Virus record (IMG/VR): IMGVR_UViG_3300030688_000065
Span: 1-37,977 of that record
DNA length: 37,977 nucleotides
Direction: 5' to 3' (one strand)
DNA from: a virus
The position numbers and the translations under genes were made by a program. Positions 1 to 11,100 of this stretch are shown piece by piece. Positions within the stretch are counted from its first letter, which is position 1. The number at the start of each line of letters is the position of its first letter. The notes beneath the pieces were generated by a model. It was given only the letters and a program-made list of their open reading frames with translations. It did not search any database and was not told the origin of the DNA.

Positions 1-68
1 TTAGCATGTTGACACTTCTGAAGCAGTATGAGACAACCTAACACCCACCAACAAAGAGGACGCAGCCC

Positions 69-443
69 ATGGATGATCTGGTCGAAAAATACATCGAGCT
101 GCGCGACGGCAAGGCCAAGATCGCGGCGAAGTACAAGGAGGACGTGGCCAAGATCGACGTCATCCTCGACAAGATCGAGGCTTACATCCTGGAAACCTTT
201 ACGGAGCAGGGTATCGACAGCGCGAAGACGCCGAAGGGGACCGCCTACAAAAGTGTTAGGTCCTCCGCGACAGTCGCCGACTGGGATGCTACACTCGACT
301 TCATCAAGACCAACGACCTGTGGAACCTCCTCAAGCATGACGTCGCCAAAAAGGCCGTTGAGGAATACCGCGACGAACACAACGATCTGCCGCCCGGCCT
401 TAACTGGCGGGAAGAAATTGTCATCAACGTACGGAGGTCCTAG
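69..443 (+). CDS. Conserved phage protein of unknown function (124 aa)
   Basis: The ORF encodes a small, charged, mostly helical protein. Its N-terminal half (about residues 1-50) is rich in Lys, Glu and Asp and looks coiled-coil-like; the C-terminal end carries a PPGLNW segment followed by VRRS. I recognise this layout (charged helix, central SDWD-like segment, PPG near the end) as a common phage protein found beside replication genes, but I know of no established function. The ATG follows an AGAGGA ribosome-binding site with good spacing. The stop codon directly abuts the next gene's ATG, so the two are probably co-translated. The gene starts the plus-strand replication block. Confidence 0.8.
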   Translation: MDDLVEKYIELRDGKAKIAAKYKEDVAKIDVILDKIEAYILETFTEQGIDSAKTPKGTAYKSVRSSATVADWDATLDFIKTNDLWNLLKHDVAKKAVEEYRDEHNDLPPGLNWREEIVINVRRS

Positions 444-1568
444 ATGGGCGATCTGATGCTATTCGACGAGAACGATACCTCCAACGTCCCGGCGCACATC
501 CGCTCCATGATGGGTCAGGTCAGCAACAGCGACCTGACGGCCGGCGTCACCTCCAGCTTCCCCATCCTCTCCTACAAGGGCAAGTCCTGGCACATCTCGC
601 AGGGCGGGACGCGCACCCTGATCGCCGACGACCAGGGCGAACCGCGGCCATCGATCGAGGTTGTCATCCTCAAGTCGAACCCGCACATTTCCAAAATCTT
701 TTACGAGGGCGGCTACGTCGAAGGCTCGGACGAGCGGCCGACATGCTACTCCAATGACGGCATCACGCCGGCGATGGACGCCGCGGTCAAGCAGGCCAAC
801 AAGTGCGCCATCTGTCCGCGCAACCAGTGGGGCTCGCGCACGACCGAGAGCGGCGCCAAGGGCAAGGAGTGCTCCGACAGCCGCCGCCTGGCGGTGGCCC
901 CGTCCGGCGAGATCGACAACCCCATGCTGCTGCGGGTGCCAGCCGCCACGCTGAAGGAGCTGATGGCCTACGCCTCCATGCTCGACCGGCGCAAGACCCC
1001 CTACGCCGCGGTCGTGACCAAGATCGGCTTCGATCACTCGGTCGCGTTCCCCAAGCTGACGTTCAAGCCCATCCGGTGGCTCGACCCGTCCGAGATCGCC
1101 ACCGTCGCCGCGACCATCGCCGGCCCGCTGGTGGCAGCCATCACGGCGGACAACGGCGAGAGCGACACCGAGGTCGATGAGATCGCCGGCGAGCGCCCGG
1201 CCAACATCGACCAGGTGCTGACGCCCGCTCGGGCCAAAGCCCTGGCGAGCGAGGCTGAAGTCCTGGCCGCGGTGTCGACACCGAAGCCGGCCGAGGTCGT
1301 GAAGCCGAAGCCTCAGGCGTTCGCCCCGGAGGTCGTCAAAGCCGCCCAGGCGGCGCTGGTGGCCGAGACGACCAAGACCGCGGCGCCGGTCGTGAGCGAC
1401 GCCGACGCCAAACGCGCAGCGCTCATGGCGCAGCTGGCCGAGCTGGATAAGCCCGCCGAAGTCGCTGAGCCGGTTGCCGAGGTGAAGCCGAAGCGTGACC
1501 ACGCCAAGCTGCTCACCGAGGCCACCGCCTCGCTCGACGACGTCCTCGGCATCCTGGACGACGAATAG
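444..1568 (+). CDS. Cysteine-containing phage replication-region protein, possibly nucleic-acid binding (374 aa)
   Basis: The protein has a folded N-terminal part (about 1-240) with a cysteine cluster, including CAICP and GKEC, that could bind zinc. A long low-complexity Ala/Pro/Lys/Glu tail (about 250-350) and an acidic C-terminus (DDVLGILDDE) follow. An acidic C-terminal tip after a flexible linker is typical of single-stranded DNA-binding proteins, so that role is a reasonable inference, but I do not recognise an OB fold. Residues 16-34 carry PAHI followed by SNSDLTAG, which recurs in the primase downstream. The start is preceded by GGAGG, and the ATG abuts the previous stop codon. Confidence 0.8.
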   Translation: MGDLMLFDENDTSNVPAHIRSMMGQVSNSDLTAGVTSSFPILSYKGKSWHISQGGTRTLIADDQGEPRPSIEVVILKSNPHISKIFYEGGYVEGSDERPTCYSNDGITPAMDAAVKQANKCAICPRNQWGSRTTESGAKGKECSDSRRLAVAPSGEIDNPMLLRVPAATLKELMAYASMLDRRKTPYAAVVTKIGFDHSVAFPKLTFKPIRWLDPSEIATVAATIAGPLVAAITADNGESDTEVDEIAGERPANIDQVLTPARAKALASEAEVLAAVSTPKPAEVVKPKPQAFAPEVVKAAQAALVAETTKTAAPVVSDADAKRAALMAQLAELDKPAEVAEPVAEVKPKRDHAKLLTEATASLDDVLGILDDE

Positions 1569-1574
1569 ACCCTG

Positions 1575-1600
1575 AGCCCGCCATCGTCAGGTGGCGGGCT
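1575..1600 (+). other. Intergenic RNA hairpin
   Basis: AGCCCGCCA at 1575-1583 pairs perfectly with TGGCGGGCT at 1592-1600 around an 8-nt loop. It lies between the 374-aa gene and the HTH gene. No T-run follows, so it is not a standard terminator. It may be a processing site or a weak attenuator. Confidence 0.55.
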
Positions 1601-1621
1601 GCCCATACTCCTGAGGTTACC

Positions 1622-1900
1622 ATGTTCACTATCGCACGCGACCACGCCAGACTGCTGCCGTCCGATCTGGCTAAGCTGCTAGGCGTAAGCCGCTGCACTG
1701 TTAGCTTCTGGTACAGCGGCAAGTCTTCGCCGCACAGCATGATCAGGGCGAAGGTGGACAAGCTGCTTGACGGCATCAGTCGGGCGGTAGAAGCTGGCGA
1801 CTTACCGGTTCCGCACGACGTCAAGCGTCGAGAGCGTGGGCTCTACATCACCCAACACCTAGTCAAGCACCTGAGCGCGCCGCTGAAGGCTGCCGCCTAA
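1622..1900 (+). CDS. Small helix-turn-helix DNA-binding protein (92 aa)
   Basis: Residues about 11-37 (LPSDLAKLLGVSRCTVSFW and the following GKSSPH) match the pattern of an XRE/Cro-type helix-turn-helix: a first helix, the GVS turn, and a recognition helix with an exposed Trp. The remaining 50 residues are helical and basic. The likely role is a regulator or replication accessory protein of the phage. The ATG is preceded by TGAGG. The gene sits between the cysteine protein and the primase-helicase. A 72-bp gap follows, containing a short CTAACCAGGTTAG inverted repeat near 1895-1908 that could be a binding site. Confidence 0.75.
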   Translation: MFTIARDHARLLPSDLAKLLGVSRCTVSFWYSGKSSPHSMIRAKVDKLLDGISRAVEAGDLPVPHDVKRRERGLYITQHLVKHLSAPLKAAA

Positions 1901-1973
1901 CCAGGTTAGCTGCGAGTTTCGACACCCCTACGCAGCGCTAAAAAATGGTGTCGCCTCCCGACGCGGGGCGCCA

Positions 1974-4946
1974 GTGGACACGGAACAGTTTTTCAATCTC
2001 GTCCTAGCGGACGAGGGCTACATCTGTGTCGCTACGCTGAGCCCCGCGGACGGCGGCAGGATGCGCCACCGGTTTGTAGCCGGGCCTCAGGCCGCGGCGA
2101 GAGCGGTGGCCACTCACGACATAGACCCGACGCAGGTCTTCTTCGGCTGCGCCAACTACCTAACAAACCGGCGGGTTGACGGCGATCCGACCCAAGGACG
2201 GCGCAAGGGCGATAACGTCCAAGCGGTCAGGTCTTTCTGGATGGACCTCGACGTCGAGCCGCCCGTCCCTGACCCCGACAAACCCAAGCCCTACAAGACG
2301 GCGCGCGAGGCGATGATCGCCCTGGCCGGCTTTGAGACCGCGCTAGGCCTGCCCCCCTCCCTGGTGCTCAGGAGCGGCTACGGGCTGCATGCCTACTGGC
2401 CCATGTCCGCGGACATGGCGCCCGGTGCTTGGAAGGTCGTGGCGACCATGCTCAAGGCCGCGGCGCTGCGCCAGGGGCTTCACGCTGATCCTAGCCGCAC
2501 CGCCGATATCGCCAGCGTGCTGCGGCCGCTCGGGGCTACCCACCGCAAGAGCGGCGATCGTGAGGTCAAGCTGATCCGCGCCGCCGGCCAGACCGACGTC
2601 GATGACTTCCGCTACGCTCTGGAGAACTACCTAGGCATCGATGCCGAGGCTGACGGCGAGCTGCCGCCCATGCCGGCGCACATCCAACTCTCATCCAACT
2701 CGGACCTGACGGGAGGCATGACGCATGCCCCGTCCTTCGCTGACCGCATCGCCGACCAGTGCGCGGTCATGGAGCTGATCCGTGACACGCGCGGCAAGGT
2801 CGATCAGCCCACCTGGTATCACGGCCTGCAGCTGCTCAACCGTTGCGAGGACGGCAAGGAGAAGGCCCACGACTGGTCCAAGGGTGACAGTCGCTATGAT
2901 GCTAGGCAGGTCGACGACATCCTCGCCCGCGTCGCGCCGCACGGCCCTACCCTCTGCGCGAAGTTCGCCGAGCACCAGCTGAAGCTTTGCGCGAGCTGCC
3001 CGCACTCCGGCAAGATCAAGTCGCCCATCGTCCTAGGTGTCGCCCCATCGGTCCCGGCCGTCATCACGACGACCAGGGTCGCTGACCCCTTCGGCACCGC
3101 GACCGCCGAGGAGGTTCCCGTGAGCCTGCCGCCCGGCTACGAGTGGAACCGCAGCCCACCGAGCGCGAAGTACGAGAGCCTGTGCCTGAAGATCAAGGGT
3201 GAGGATGACAAGCCGGATACACTGGTGTCGATCTGCGATGCCCTGTTCTACCCGGTCAACCGGCTCGCCGCTGTCGGCGGCGCCATGATGGAGATCGAGA
3301 AGGTCGACCCTCGGTCGGCGGCGAAGACCCGCTTCGTGGTCGAGACCTCCGTCATCGCCAGGGGCTCCGACGCCCTGGCATCCATCCTCGGCAAGCACGA
3401 GATCATCGCGAGGCCCAACATGCATCCCAAGGTTCACGGCTACCTCACCAGCTGGGTCACGCAGCTGGCCCGCGAACAGGACGCCGGCGTCAGCTGCGGC
3501 CACTTCGGCTGGCATGACGATAAGTTCCTAGTCGGAACGACCATGCTGACGCCAGGGGGCGGGAGCCGGTCGGCGCTCACACATGGCTGGGCCACCGTCC
3601 TCGCCCCCTACATGGAGCCCAAGGGCGACCTGGAGGTGTGGAAGGACATCATGGAGCAGGCCTACAACGCCCGCGGCGAGGAGGCCTTCCAGTTCTCCCT
3701 GCTCTGCGGGTTCGCCGCCCCGCTCTGGGCGATGTTCCGCGAGTACGGCGGCATCACCGTCTATGCCCACAGCCCCGGCTCCGGCGTCGGCAAGACGACC
3801 GCTCAGCAGGCGGCGCTGTCGATCTGGGGCGACTGGCAGGAGCTGCAGATGGCGCACACCAAGACGACCGAGTTCGCCTTGAACTGCAGCCTCGGGGCCT
3901 TCCACAACCTGCCTGCGCTCTACGACGAGCTGACCAACATGACCAACCAGGCCGCCAGCGAACTGGTGTTCAGCATCACGTCAGGCAAGGCCAAGCTCCG
4001 GGGTACGTCGGACGGCAATCGAAGCTCTACCGCAGAGAACTGGCAGACTATCCTGATGGCCAGCGGCAATATGACTCTGTCGGATAAGTTGAGCCAGCAC
4101 CGCGGCAATGCTGAGGCAGAGCTTGTTCGAATGTTCGAGTTCACTATTGCTTCCAGTAAGCACCTAACACCCAACCAGGCTGCCAGTCTTTTCCCTAAGA
4201 TGTCTCAGAACTACGGGGTTGCTGGTCCAGTGTTCGCAAGATACATCGTCGATAACTACGAGGATGTTAGGGCACTGCTGCTCAAGGTGCGGGCCTCGCT
4301 GACTGAAACCTACGCGATGAAGTCGCCCGAACGCTTCTGGTCGGCGCTATTCGCCTGTGTCCTGACTGCGCAGATCATCTGCCGTCAGTTAGGACTTGTT
4401 AACTTTCCCGTGGCGCCAATGCGAGATTGGATCGCCCTGCAGCTGGAACATAACCGCTCAGGCCGCGACGGATCGATCAGCACACCGATCGATCTGCTGG
4501 GTACAATGCTCAGTGATTTGTGGCCCGGTATTCTTGCTACTTATGGTGAGGGTGATCGCAGGAACAAAAAAGGCGATAAGGCCGCCCCAGCTACGCTGGT
4601 TAAAGACGCGCCTCGTGGGCAACTCACCGGCCGCTCTATTACCGCCCGGCCTGACTATCCTGAGCGTGACAAGCTCATACTCAGCATCAGTTCCATTAAG
4701 CAGTGGTGTAACAAGAACGGCGTCTCATCGACTGCTATGTTCGACGAACTTGTTGCTAAGGGCTGGGCCTCGAAGGATCAGCCGCGCTACTCGCTCGGGA
4801 GAGGAGTTCCAGAATATAAGGGCGTGACAAGCCAGGTTAAGTGCTGGATATTGGACCCGGATCGGATGGGCCTGGACACCTCGGCTGCCACGGCGACCGT
4901 GTCCAATTTGAAAGTGGCAGGGGGAAAGCACATTGCAAGAGTGTGA
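1974..4946 (+). CDS. Primase-helicase fusion: AEP-like primase plus P-loop ATPase (990 aa)
   Basis: The N-terminal domain looks like an archaeo-eukaryotic/RepB-type primase: WMDLDVE supplies Asp91 and Asp93 as the metal-binding DxD, SGYGLHAYW has the expected His139, and LRPLGATHRKSG fits the third motif. A cysteine-rich segment (CAKFAEHQLKLCASCPHSG) follows and may bind zinc. The C-terminal half is an ATPase with Walker A GSGVGKTT (602-609) and a Walker B-like ALYDE (648-652), resembling DUF927-type helicases. The protein should prime and unwind DNA at the phage fork. The start is GTG; the earlier ATG at 1945 is out of frame. Base composition drops sharply after about nt 4010, which suggests a mosaic gene. 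Confidence 0.85.
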   Translation: MDTEQFFNLVLADEGYICVATLSPADGGRMRHRFVAGPQAAARAVATHDIDPTQVFFGCANYLTNRRVDGDPTQGRRKGDNVQAVRSFWMDLDVEPPVPDPDKPKPYKTAREAMIALAGFETALGLPPSLVLRSGYGLHAYWPMSADMAPGAWKVVATMLKAAALRQGLHADPSRTADIASVLRPLGATHRKSGDREVKLIRAAGQTDVDDFRYALENYLGIDAEADGELPPMPAHIQLSSNSDLTGGMTHAPSFADRIADQCAVMELIRDTRGKVDQPTWYHGLQLLNRCEDGKEKAHDWSKGDSRYDARQVDDILARVAPHGPTLCAKFAEHQLKLCASCPHSGKIKSPIVLGVAPSVPAVITTTRVADPFGTATAEEVPVSLPPGYEWNRSPPSAKYESLCLKIKGEDDKPDTLVSICDALFYPVNRLAAVGGAMMEIEKVDPRSAAKTRFVVETSVIARGSDALASILGKHEIIARPNMHPKVHGYLTSWVTQLAREQDAGVSCGHFGWHDDKFLVGTTMLTPGGGSRSALTHGWATVLAPYMEPKGDLEVWKDIMEQAYNARGEEAFQFSLLCGFAAPLWAMFREYGGITVYAHSPGSGVGKTTAQQAALSIWGDWQELQMAHTKTTEFALNCSLGAFHNLPALYDELTNMTNQAASELVFSITSGKAKLRGTSDGNRSSTAENWQTILMASGNMTLSDKLSQHRGNAEAELVRMFEFTIASSKHLTPNQAASLFPKMSQNYGVAGPVFARYIVDNYEDVRALLLKVRASLTETYAMKSPERFWSALFACVLTAQIICRQLGLVNFPVAPMRDWIALQLEHNRSGRDGSISTPIDLLGTMLSDLWPGILATYGEGDRRNKKGDKAAPATLVKDAPRGQLTGRSITARPDYPERDKLILSISSIKQWCNKNGVSSTAMFDELVAKGWASKDQPRYSLGRGVPEYKGVTSQVKCWILDPDRMGLDTSAATATVSNLKVAGGKHIARV

Positions 4947-5097
4947 TATTGTCGAAGCTGACGCAGAGATACTGGAGGTCCTACAGTGCTATGACGGTGA
5001 GGTTCCAAGCCCCACCGCCGCTGCGATAGCTGCAGGGCGCGCTAAGGTACTAACACTTGACGACGACGAACTAACCGAGTTAGCCTCTGCGGCATGA
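4933..5097 (+). CDS. Short acidic ORF overlapping the primase end (54 aa)
   Basis: A TTG-initiated frame overlaps the primase stop by 14 bp and runs to TGA at 5095-5097. It is preceded by a good AGGGGG ribosome-binding site inside the primase 3' end. The predicted peptide begins MQECDIVEADAEILEVLQC and ends in an acidic helix (TLDDDELTELASAA). An N-terminal segment followed by PSPTAAAIAAGRAK suggests a small helical, possibly DNA-contacting protein, but I recognise no family. Translational coupling to the primase is likely. Confidence 0.5.
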   Translation: MQECDIVEADAEILEVLQCYDGEVPSPTAAAIAAGRAKVLTLDDDELTELASAA

Positions 5098-5140
5098 GGT
5101 CTTAGACCTCTAGCTCTCGGCATCTCGATCGAGCGACCAG

Positions 5141-5175
5141 ACCCCCGGTGGCCACGCGTCACCGGGGGTTCTTTA
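5141..5175 (+). terminator. Intrinsic terminator at the end of the plus-strand replication block
   Basis: ACCCCCGGTG (5141-5150) pairs perfectly with CACCGGGGGT (5160-5169) around a 9-nt loop, followed by TTCTTT. It lies between the converging 54-aa ORF and the minus-strand 2008-aa gene. The T-rich tail is only on the plus strand, so it mainly ends plus-strand transcription. Confidence 0.85.
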
Positions 5176-8100
5176 TTGTGGCGGGGGTGTGCCGTCCGAG
5201 CTGTACTCGTTGATCAGGCCGCGCTGCTTGGGTGACAGGCTGATGCCGTTGTTCAGGCGGATACTGGCAAGGCGGCGCTGCTGAACCGAGCGGACCATCT
5301 CGCTGCCGTTGATCGTCTCGCTGTACAGCCCCTTGGAGCGCTGCTCGGCGTTGTAGGCGTTGATCTTGTCGCGCATCGCCTGGACCTGCGTCGGGTCGCT
5401 GGAGCTGTCGAGCGACACGTCGGTGAACTCCTTGAGCAGCACCTTGCGCCTGGCGTCCAGCTCGGCCTTGGCGTCCTGCACCGTGGCGCGGTTAGCGTAG
5501 GCGGTCTCTATCTTCTGCGGCGTGAAGCCCATGGCCTGCGCCACCAGGTCCATCGTCGACAGCTCGCCGGGCTTGACGACCGGGTTGTTCGAGGACGTGG
5601 TCACGCCATCCATGCTGAAGCGCACGGTGCGGCTGACGTCGCGCATGACCTTAGGCATCAGCTCCTCGCTGGCCTTCCAGTTGTCACCCTGGCCGTGGTC
5701 GATCGCCGCCTGGCTGATGTTCACCATGAGGCTGCCGGCCGGGCCGCCGACGAGCGAGCCGAAATACTGGAGCAGGCTGTTACGGTCGATCGCGCCGTCC
5801 GCGGCGTTGCCGCTGACCAGGAGGTCGCCCATGCCTAGGCGGTCGGTGACGTCGCCGGGGAGTACGTCGCGGATGCCTGGCGCGTAGAGCAGCCCGCGGG
5901 CCGCCACGTCGCCGGCGTCCTTGCCGAGGTGCTGCTCCAACATGGTGCGGAACCGATCGTCGGCGTCGTACGGGTCGTTCTTGTCGCCCACGAGCTTGTG
6001 GTAGACGTTGGTCGCCGTCGCCACCAGGCCGGCCATGGGGAAGCCCATCAGGCCGGTGAGCAGGGTGTGGGTGCCGACGATGCCGGCCAGCGTCTTGCGG
6101 GCGACCCACTGCTCGTCTCCGCTTAGGTTCTTATCGAACGACGCGCCGGCGTTCTTGGCCAGGGCGTAGATCATCGCCTGCTGGTACTTCTGGAACTGGA
6201 ACATCAGCTTGCCCATGGGCGTGACGCCCGGCTGCATGACGTAGGACATGTTCTCACGGCTGTAGTCGACGTGGCTGTCCAGGGTGATCTGGTTGGCGAA
6301 CTTCATCGCCGCGACTTCCTGCTTGGTGTGGCCCGCCAGCCAGGGCTGATCCTTCAGCATCATCTGGTAGCGCTCGTCGCTGAGCTGCGCCTCGAACTTC
6401 GGGTTGTCCTTGGCCATGCGGATGGACGCTAGCAGCGTGGCCACCCGGTTGGCCTTCTCGGTGTAGTGGGGCAAGAAGCTAGCCGTACGCATCACCCGCC
6501 CGCCGATGTCGGCCGCCAGGCTCGACTTGTCGCCGGCGCCGAGGAACTGATCCGAGTGGGTCGAGGTGATGGTCGCGTGCTCCATGGCGAAGCGGATCGC
6601 GGCCTTCTCCAGCGGCGTGTTGCCCCACGTGGCTTCCTTGCCCTCGTTCAGGTTGCCGATGTGGGTGGTCACTTCGCCGAAGGCCTTGCCCAGCTCCCAG
6701 GCCACCCGGCCTGGGTTGAAGTGGGCGGCCAGCATCGGCATCGTCACCAGCGGCGTCTGCATGAGGTGCGACATCATGAACGACGGCGAGCAGCCGAGGA
6801 ACCAGGCGTAGGACGCGTTGGTCAGGAACGTCTGCACCGGCTGCTCGGAGTATTTGGCCAGGGCGCCGAAGTGCTTGTTGAGCTGCTGGCTGACCTCATC
6901 AAGCTTGGTCGTATCGGTGCCGGCAGGCATCGCCTTGATGCGGTTCTCGATGTCGGCCAGACCCTGGCGCAGCTTCTCGCCGGTCTCCATGGCCGCCAGG
7001 AAGCCGCTGTTGCGGCGCGAGGCGATCGAGAAGACCCGCATGGCGTCGGTGTTGTAGCCGGCCACGCCCTTGCGCTGCATGATGTTCCGCAGGGCGCTGC
7101 CCTCGGGCCGCATCGAGCCGGCGATCTCATGCGCCATGCGCTGCAGGCCGGCGTTGCCCGCCGCGCGCTCAGGGTGGGCGGCGGAGTCAGCGGCCCACGC
7201 CGCGTCGAGGCGGCTCATCAGCGCGGTGGCTGGGCCGTGGACGGCGGGCTGGTATTGCTTGGAGCGCATCTTGCTGACGGTGTAGCCGGCCGCCTCCATC
7301 TCGCGAGCGACGGCGTTCTGCTCCTCGCGGCTCTCGTGCTGGGTGACGGCGTAGTTCTCCTGCGACGAGACCTCGTGCGCGGCCTGGGCCGTCTTGTAGT
7401 TCTCGTGGGCGACCTTCGCCTCCTCAGGCGTCATGGACGTGTCGGCCAGCGCCGCCTTGGCGCTCTCGACCCTGGCCTTCGAGGCATGGAACTCAGGCTT
7501 GGTCGCGACGTTCGTGAAGTCGCCGATCCGCATGTTGGTGAAGTATGCGACGCGGCTGAGGGACTTCTTCAGCGCCGCAATGTCGCGGGCCTTGGACGCG
7601 GCATCACCGTCGCCGGCCATCCCCGTGTCGCTCATGATCTTGATGTAGGCGTCCTTCTGGTGCTCCAGGTGATCCTGGGCAGCGGCGAAGACAGCCTTAG
7701 CTTCCGGCGACAGAGCGTTGAACTTGTCCGCCTCAGGGCCGGTGGCGCCCTTGACCCTGACGTCCACGCCGGCATCGTTGGCAGCGAACAGCGCCTTGCC
7801 TAGCGCGTCCCTGTCACCCTTGGATAGCTTGGCCCAGCCGGCCTGGACGTGTGCACCCTCGGCCACCCGGTCGGACTTGACCTGGCTGGCCTGGTTGAGG
7901 TTGTCCGCCAGGCGGTCTGCGATGGCGCCGATGGGGGTCTTGGCCACGCCCTCCGCGATCTGATGGAAGGTGCTGAGGTTCAACATGACGCGGCGGCCCT
8001 TGCCCGTCAGTCCGTCGTAGGCGTCGGCCGCCGTGACGTGCATGGGGTCGGTCTTGTCTTCGTCCAGCATCTTGCGGGCCTTGGCCTCTGCACCGCCGGC

Positions 8101-11100
8101 GGAGGTTGGCTCACGCATCTCACGGCTGCCGATCTCGCCCGACTTGACCTTCCCGATGATGTCATCCGCAGACGCGCCTGATTTCGTGAGCGCAGCCTTT
8201 ACCGCCGCAAAGAGCTTCTGGATGCGCTGCACCATACGGCCCACGAAGGTGGTCGGGGTCGGCTGGTCGTACGACCTGCGGAACATTTCCGCTACGCGTT
8301 CTTCCGCGAGGGCCTCGCCCGACAGGTCCGGGTATGCGGCGTCCACCGCGGCGGACTCGGGGTCAGCTGCCGCAGCAGCCTCTAGCGTCTTCCACTCCTC
8401 AGCACTGAACATGCCAGCGTCGCGCATGGCGTGGATCATCTCGTGATGCAGGGTGCCCACTGCGTCCGCATCAGAGTGGCTCATGGAGAGGCTGATCTGA
8501 TGCAGTAGGCCGCCCTTGAATGACCCGTATGCGTTGTCGCGCAGGCTCGGAGCGAGGCGCAGGCTGACGTGGTGCAGACCCACTTTGTCCAGCTCGGCGC
8601 GCAGCGCGGGTATTAGCGCGTCAGCGCGAGCCTTCATCGCCGCCGTGGCGATCGGACTGACATGATCTTCGCCGGCGGGCAGCTGGCTCACACGCAGCTT
8701 GCCGGCCGCGTCTACCTTGTCGACCCTCGCGCTGATCCGGCCCGGCGACATCTGCCGGTCGGCGATCTGGTTGCTGATCCGCTGGTGGGTGTCGGTGTCC
8801 ATCACGCCAGAAGTGTGCAGGTCGTTGACCCGCTCCTTGAGTGAGGCGTAGGTCGGGGTCCTCACCACGGCTGCAGCCGCGCGATCGGGTGCGGCTAGGA
8901 CGGCGCCGTTGGGGGCGCGCACCTGCTTGGGCTCAGCCTGCTTGAAGTCGGCCGTGCCGGAGGTGCCCTCCTTCGCCTGGGTGAAGTGGTCGATGCGGTC
9001 GTTCAGCTCGGCCGCCGGCATCATCTTGCCGTCCGTACCGACCTGCTCCTGCAGCGCCTTGAACTGCGCGCGTTCCTTCGCGGAGATCACCTTGTCCCGG
9101 AACAGCTGGTCGATCTTGTCGCTCATCTGAGCGTCGGTCGGGCCAGCTGGCTCCGGGGCTTCGGCGTCTACAGACCCTTCGCGAACGGGTTCTTGGCCTG
9201 CTTGGGCGTCTTCTCCGCCGGGTTCCTGGGGGCCGCTACCTTCTTCGGGGGCGGCGGGGCTTTGCTCCCCTTGGCCAGCTGGTTGTACTTCGGCATCACT
9301 GGGGGTTTGGTCGCCATGGGGTTCTCCTTGTGCGGGTTCAGGCTGAGCCTGCTCGGCCGCGGCTTTGCCCTTCTCGAAGTCAGCGATGCGCTGAGCCTCT
9401 TGCGGGCGAATGGTGTCGTCGTGACCCTTGGTCCGCAGCTGATCTAGGAAGCTAGCGGTAGGGGTGTGGCTGTCGGGGTTATCGAGTACGCCACTGAGCA
9501 ACGCGTCGCGGTGGCCCTGCTCGTAGGCGTCACCCGGCGTGGTGTCAGGCGCCAGGTGCGGCGTTTCTGGGTCGGGTGTTCCGGTGATCGGGCCGGCATC
9601 CACCGGCGCGGCTGGCTCGGCCGCCGGTCCAACAGGGCCTGGGGTCGGGTCCATCGAGGGCGCGGCGGCATGGGCCGGCACGATGGGCGCCGGTGGGGCC
9701 TTGGCGTCCTGCTGCTTCTTGAACTCGGAGACCTCCTTGACCGCGGCGGCCACGATGTTGGCCTCGCGCTGGCGGCCGGCGAACTCATCGGCAGTGACGC
9801 GGGCCAGGTGCGGCTGGACGACGTCGGCCGCTCCCTGCACATCACCGGTCGCAAACTTGGCGGCCAGGTTCAGTGACAGATTATTGGTCAGCTGGTTGAT
9901 CGCACCCGGCGATCCGTCAGCCTTGGGGTTCGCCAGGCGGAGGCGCTGCAGGATGTCGGCGCGGCTGAAGTTGAGGTCGGGCTGGGGCGCGGCGATGTTG
10001 CCGCTCACATCCGCGATCATCGGTTTGGTCTGGTCGGTCAGCGCGGCGTACGGCTGGGGCGGCTCAGGCGGCGTACGGGTGCTGCCGACACCGACCGGCT
10101 CGGGCGGCGTGGGTGCGGGGAGCAGGTGCGTGACCGGGCCGGCGGCCGGGATCGGCGGGCTCTGGTCGGTTAGCGCGAGGGGGGCGGCGGGGGGCGAAGG
10201 TGGCGCACGGTTCGGCCCCTGCCCCACATCCGGCACGTCGGTGAACTCGGCGTCGATCGGCGCGTTGGGGTCCGCCAGCAGTGGCTGAGGGGCGGGCGCG
10301 GGCTGATCGATCGGGGTCTCGCCGACCTGATCTGTTAGCATCTTCGGCGGGGCCTGAGTGGCGGCGTCAGGATGTAGGCTTTCCGGCGAGTGGATTTGGT
10401 CTGGCGTCGCGGCCGGCAACGCCAGCAAGTTAGAGCCGGACTGCACGTGAGCCGAGGTGTCGTCGGTGGGTTGCTCCGCGTCGGCGATGCCGCCTGACGG
10501 GTCAGCTGTCGGGCGGCCGATGACGTCGGTGTGGCCGACGCTCAGCGCCTCGCCCAGCGCGGTCTTCTTGTTGAACAGCGCACCCTGCGCGGCCGACAGC
10601 GCTACCTTGGTCGGGTCGATCTTACCGTCCTGCGCATACTCCTGCCCGGCCTCCAGGCTGCCCTGGATGGCCGCGCCGCCGAGGACCGTCCCGGCAGCCT
10701 TCGCCGCGGTGCTGCCGCCCTTGAGCAGGTCGAACACTTCGCCGCTGGGGCGTAGGAGGGCCGCCTGCGGCAGGGCGCCGCCGATGAACGTTGCGATGGG
10801 GTGCTCGGCCTCGTCCGCGGCCTGCTGGTCCGGCGATTGGCCTAGGGCGGCGGCCAGGTCTGGGGCGGCCTTGAACACCTCGTTCTGGGCGTAGCTGGTC
10901 AGAGCGCTGCCGCCTAGCGCGCCGATAATACCGCCCCCGATGCCGCCGATGGCTGCGCCGATGGGTCCGCCAACGAGCGCGCCGGCGGCCGCTCCGACTG
11001 GTGCAAGGGTCTCCGCTCCCGCGAACCCGCCTGCTGTAGGCAGTGCGCTGCGGCCCCCTGCCCGTAGAGCGGCGCCGTCCGCTGACGACTGATCGGGCGG

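Noticed and set aside
9-37. Promoter at the left edge (TTGACA at 9-14)
   Set aside because: No acceptable -10 box at 16-18 bp; the nearest TATGAG is only 12 bp away.
459-1502. Long minus-strand open frame opposite the 374-aa gene
   Set aside because: Gly/Arg/His-rich product typical of antisense shadow frames in GC-rich DNA; no ribosome-binding site.
6466-7803. 445-aa plus-strand open frame inside the 2008-aa gene
   Set aside because: Composition is that of a shadow frame (Arg/Gly/Val/His-rich) and it opposes a clear gene.
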